From Oscillospiraceae bacterium (GTDB taxonomy: Bacteria > Bacillota > Clostridia > Oscillospirales > Acutalibacteraceae): a stretch of 7,861 nucleotides of DNA. This document shows positions 5,388-7,861 of the stretch, one piece after another. Every line of letters starts with the position of its first letter. Position 1 is the stretch's first letter. The stretch lies in contig JAQVYP010000080.1 in NCBI GenBank assembly GCA_029004655.1, forward strand, positions 1 through 7,861, read 5' to 3'. The notes under the pieces were generated by a model. The model had not been told where the DNA came from. It saw only the letters and a program-made list of their open reading frames with translations, and made no database searches. The translations under genes were made by a program, and so were the position numbers.

Positions 5388-6674
5388 ATGGTCATATTGA
5401 GTGAAAATGAAAAAATCAATATGTGCAAGACTCTTGCAAAGCATCTTCCGAAGCTTAGAGAACTACTAGGACTTTCACAAAAAGAGTTTGCAGAACGCTG
5501 CGGGATATCCGCGCCTCGGATTTCAGTGATTGAAAACGGACATCATACAATGTCTTGGGTACAGTTCTGCTCAATATTGTTTGTGTGTGTTGTAAATATG
5601 AGGACAAAAGAATATTTTTTTGCCAATGCGCTTCTTGATGCACGACTATTGCAATTTCTTCAGCAAAAAGATGAGAATATTATGCCGGACGTTAATCTTT
5701 CGGTAGATCGAGATATGTTGTATTTGTACGCAAAAAACTTTAATGACGCAGCATATAATGCAAGATCTAACGCAGTTGTTCCTCAGTACAATCCGCAGGT
5801 ACAACTGGAACGAATAAAAATTTTGGACAAGACATCAAAAGACATTTTGTTTGAATATTTTCCAGACGAAGATTTATTCCTAATATCCTATATAAAACAT
5901 GGAGAAACATTGATTAGAAACGAATACGCAAATTATTTTAATGAAGACATATACAAGCAATCAGTTCATCCGGATTCGTGCGCCATTTATAAACAAACAA
6001 TCCAAGAAGCAACAAAAATTGTGCGCCATTCCTCTTTTGAGTATTTATCAAATATTGCGTTAAAAGATTATGCGTGGCATCGCTTGGTTTATAGCAGTGT
6101 TTGTGATGATACTGGAAAGATAATAAGTGTTGTGGGAAGATCGGAAAATGTTGATGCAGAAATCCGGCAGCGAAATACAGCCATGTTTATGGCTACAACC
6201 GATCTTCTGACAGGATTATTCAATAAGGCTGCGTTTTTATCCAAGGTTGCTGAAAAATTGAACAATACAAAAAAACTGTCACGGGTTATGTTAATGATTG
6301 ACCTTGATAATTTTAAAAGTATTAATGATAACTACGGACATTTGATTGGTGACAGAATCCTTTCAGAAACAGCAAAAATACTTGGTCAAGTATGGAATTC
6401 AGAGGATATTATCGGAAGATTTGGCGGCGATGAGTTTGTTGTGTATACAGAATCGATCGACAAGTCAGAGCTGGAGAAAAAAATAATTCAGGTTAAAAGA
6501 GCTTTATTGGAAATAGAATCAGGTCTATATAAAATCACATGCAGTGTAGGAGCCTACACTACCGACTTCTCTGAAAGTGTATCAGAAATGCTTGAAAAAG
6601 CAGATGCAGATATGTACAAAGTAAAAAGGAGCGGCAGAAACGGATACAATATAAGTAACCGTTTAAGCGAGTGA
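5388..6674 (+). CDS. XRE-HTH / PAS-like / GGDEF diguanylate cyclase fusion
   Basis: A 428-residue soluble protein without membrane segments. Residues about 17-70 are an XRE helix-turn-helix (LRELLGLSQKEFAERCGISAPRISVIENG). Residues about 148-262 look like a PAS sensor with its closing strand (VYSSVCDDTGKIISVVGR). Residues about 267-424 are a GGDEF domain: TDLLTGLFNKAAF, metal-binding D305 in IDLDNFKSIND, GH at 317-318, and an intact GGDEF at 346-350. It should therefore make cyclic-di-GMP from two GTP. The product-inhibition site, usually RxxD, reads NSED here (N337), so feedback inhibition is probably weakened. ATG 5388 has GGAG 7 bases upstream. The receiver gene follows after 4 bases. Its promoter lies inside the putative invertible segment. 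A DNA-binding cyclase would tie cyclic-di-GMP output to an operator, possibly its own leader. Confidence 0.92.
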   Translation: MVILSENEKINMCKTLAKHLPKLRELLGLSQKEFAERCGISAPRISVIENGHHTMSWVQFCSILFVCVVNMRTKEYFFANALLDARLLQFLQQKDENIMPDVNLSVDRDMLYLYAKNFNDAAYNARSNAVVPQYNPQVQLERIKILDKTSKDILFEYFPDEDLFLISYIKHGETLIRNEYANYFNEDIYKQSVHPDSCAIYKQTIQEATKIVRHSSFEYLSNIALKDYAWHRLVYSSVCDDTGKIISVVGRSENVDAEIRQRNTAMFMATTDLLTGLFNKAAFLSKVAEKLNNTKKLSRVMLMIDLDNFKSINDNYGHLIGDRILSETAKILGQVWNSEDIIGRFGGDEFVVYTESIDKSELEKKIIQVKRALLEIESGLYKITCSVGAYTTDFSESVSEMLEKADADMYKVKRSGRNGYNISNRLSE

Positions 6675-6678
6675 TGAC

Positions 6679-7083
6679 ATGGAAAAGAATAGCGGGCTTT
6701 ACGGCAAGAAAATTCTTGTGGTAGATGATGTTAGTATCAATCGGAAAATAGTTAGAAATGTAATAACAGCGAGAGGTGGATCGGTTGTATGCGCTAAAAA
6801 TGGAGCTGATGCTCTGAACCTATTTGAACAATCCTATTCTGGCGAATTTTCTGTAATATTAATGGATATCCGTATGCCTAAAATGGATGGATACGAAACC
6901 ACCATTGCTATTCGTTCATCAAAACACTCAGACTCAGCAAGGATTCCGATCATTGCACTATCTTCCGAGAGACCAGAGGAAGTAGGTGATCTTTGCCTAA
7001 AATCTGGCATGAATCTGCATATGGAAAAACCGTTTTCTCCCGAAAAGTTAATTAGCGAGATAATTAAGTTAAGCAGCAAATGA
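6679..7083 (+). CDS. Stand-alone response regulator receiver (REC) protein
   Basis: A 134-residue protein that is only a receiver domain: acidic pair D16/D17 (VVDDVS), phospho-accepting D63 (LMDIRMPKMDGYE), S95 (IIALSS) and K117 (MEKPFSP). The sequence resembles receiver domains of hybrid histidine kinases more than those of DNA-binding regulators, and no output domain follows. It starts 4 bases after the GGDEF stop, with only a weak GAGTGA before it, so translation is probably coupled. It likely relays phosphorylation to, or senses it for, the cyclase next door. The matching kinase is not in the window. Confidence 0.92.
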   Translation: MEKNSGLYGKKILVVDDVSINRKIVRNVITARGGSVVCAKNGADALNLFEQSYSGEFSVILMDIRMPKMDGYETTIAIRSSKHSDSARIPIIALSSERPEEVGDLCLKSGMNLHMEKPFSPEKLISEIIKLSSK

Positions 7084-7088
7084 ATTTC

Positions 7089-7139
7089 GAGAAACTGTCG
7101 CCAATATGCAAGAGCATGAGTGACAGTTCCTCTTTTTTT
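7089..7139 (+). terminator. Rho-independent terminator of the GGDEF-REC operon
   Basis: GAGAAACTGTC (7089-7099) pairs with GACAGTTCCTC (7122-7132), one mismatch, followed by seven T at 7133-7139. A small inner hairpin (ATGC 7106-7109 with GCAT 7114-7117) sits in the loop. It begins 6 bases after the receiver stop codon. Confidence 0.85.
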
Positions 7140-7208
7140 AACGCTCCATTGTAAATTCCATATCAAATTGAAATAATCAAATATGGAGTAAAAATGAAGC
7201 CATATCTA

Positions 7209-7237
7209 TTTACAAACGGCGAAAAAGGTGGTATAAT
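7209..7237 (+). promoter_or_regulatory. Strong promoter of the small XRE gene
   Basis: TTTACA (7209-7214), a 17-base spacer and TATAAT (7232-7237) with TGG just before the -10. The transcript would start near 7244, about 27 bases before the GTG start. Confidence 0.85.
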
Positions 7238-7270
7238 GTAAAAGTATAAATATATTTGGAGGTGCTGAAA

Positions 7271-7477
7271 GTGGCAATACGATGTCGTCTATCCGTTCTG
7301 ATGGGAGAAAAGCGCTATAACATTCAGGACGTGTACGAAAAAACAGGGCTTTCAAGAGGTACTATATCAAATTTGTATCACGATAAGATGCAGCGCATCG
7401 ATTATGAAACTTTAAATAAGCTTTGTGAACTATTTGAGTGTTCTGTCGGTGATATTATTGAACATTATTCAGAATGA
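7271..7477 (+). CDS. Small Cro/XRE-family regulator
   Basis: A 68-residue protein that is nearly all helix-turn-helix: VYEKTGLSRGTISNLYHDKMQRIDYETLNKLCELFECSVGDII, the short HTH_26/YozG-like type. The start is GTG 7271, with GGAGG at 7258-7262 placed 8 bases before; a TTG at 7256 overlaps that site. It has its own promoter and no terminator before the next gene 55 bases on, so the two are probably one transcript and this may be the repressor of that operon. Confidence 0.9.
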   Translation: MAIRCRLSVLMGEKRYNIQDVYEKTGLSRGTISNLYHDKMQRIDYETLNKLCELFECSVGDIIEHYSE

Positions 7478-7532
7478 GTCCGTTTTATGGGACATGATGT
7501 TTGTTAAAATATAATGTAGGAGGTGATTGTCA

Positions 7533-7861
7533 ATGTGGTGCAAGAACTGCAACAGAGAAACGAATAGCGATATTTGCGAACAATGCGGTAATGAGACGGA
7601 AGAAGATATTCCGTATGAAATATATTGGTGCGATGAATGCAAAGCACCTGTCATAAAAGCAGTCAATTCTATTGATAAAGATATTTGTCCTAAGTGCCAT
7701 AAAAACACCATATATCTTTCGGCTGATTTGCGTCCTGTTTTTCCAGAAGAAAGACTTTTGTTTGAAATTTTGATTGGCAAGCCTCTTGCCTACATAAACA
7801 ACAGTGTTTGGGCATCCAATAATAGATATTATGTTGATGGTAAGCCAACTGTCATAAGCAC
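7533..7861 (+). CDS. Zinc-ribbon protein, probable PAPS-reductase-family protein, N-terminal part
   Basis: The frame is open from ATG 7533 to the window end (109 residues seen). AGGAGGTGAT at 7518-7527 is a near-perfect ribosome binding site. Two zinc-binding sets are visible: C3/C6 with C15/C18, and C33/C36 (YWCDECKAPV) with C52/C55 (ICPKCHKN). Then comes LSADLRPVFPEERLLFEIL, followed by SVWASNNRYYVDGKP. The RPVFPEERLL and NRYYVDG stretches are what I recall at the N-terminus of phosphoadenosine-phosphosulfate-reductase-like proteins of Clostridia mobile elements; some relatives (DndC-like) belong to defence systems. The ATP-pyrophosphatase motif that would settle this lies outside the window. 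Confidence 0.6.
   Translation, partial: MWCKNCNRETNSDICEQCGNETEEDIPYEIYWCDECKAPVIKAVNSIDKDICPKCHKNTIYLSADLRPVFPEERLLFEILIGKPLAYINNSVWASNNRYYVDGKPTVIS

Noticed and set aside
7478..7500. Short GTCC/GGAC inverted repeat as a terminator after the small XRE gene
   Set aside because: The stem is about four base pairs with no T run following.
7510..7515. TATAAT resembling a -10 box before the zinc-ribbon gene
   Set aside because: Transcription would begin around 7522, inside the ribosome binding site at 7518-7527, and there is no convincing -35 box.
1..7861. CRISPR array, tRNA or rRNA genes, insertion sequence
   Set aside because: No regularly spaced repeats, cloverleaf, rRNA-like sequence or transposase motif was recognised.

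Overview
The window looks like a piece of a Clostridia-type genome (Firmicutes, probably a gut Lachnospiraceae or Oscillospiraceae-like organism). The evidence is the strong AGGAGG-type ribosome binding sites, TATAAT-type promoters, an AbrB protein with a zinc knuckle, and conjugation genes of the CTn/Tn1549-like class typical of these bacteria. No rRNA, tRNA or CRISPR array is visible.

Left part (1-2220): the end of a conjugative transfer module. It has the C-terminus of a VirB4-type transfer ATPase (CD1110-like), then a complete CD1108-type membrane protein that carries a C-terminal M23 peptidoglycan peptidase domain. Base composition is visibly richer in G+C here than to the right, and the transfer genes stop at about 2220.

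Middle part (2221-3830): a small regulatory cluster. An XRE repressor-like gene is followed by a terminator, then a SLOG/DUF1273 gene broken by an in-frame TAA inside its nucleotide-binding motif, then an AbrB-type transition regulator with a zinc knuckle, followed by two successive hairpin terminators. A 29-base motif (TATACW, 9 bases, AGAGTTGR, WWTAAY) occurs three times, twice as a divergent pair before the XRE gene and once before the SLOG gene. These are probably shared promoter/operator sites.

Right-centre (3830-5387): a tyrosine recombinase on the minus strand, flanked by a perfect 19-base inverted repeat. One repeat copy sits inside a 26-base palindrome that looks like a recombinase core site (two 10-base arms around a 6-base centre). 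Between recombinase and right repeat lies a good promoter (TTGATT, 17 bases, TGC-TATACT) pointing out of the segment at the next gene. This is the layout of an invertible DNA switch that encodes its own recombinase.

Right part (5388-7861): the gene downstream of the possible switch fuses an XRE DNA-binding domain, a PAS-like region and a GGDEF diguanylate cyclase domain. It is coupled to a stand-alone receiver protein, and a terminator follows. Next come a small Cro/XRE regulator with its own strong promoter and the start of a two-zinc-ribbon protein resembling PAPS-reductase-family proteins, cut by the window end. The main hypothesis is that the recombinase flips the promoter segment and so phase-varies a cyclic-di-GMP regulator carried on or next to an integrative element. 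The repeats and promoter are seen directly; inversion itself is inferred.
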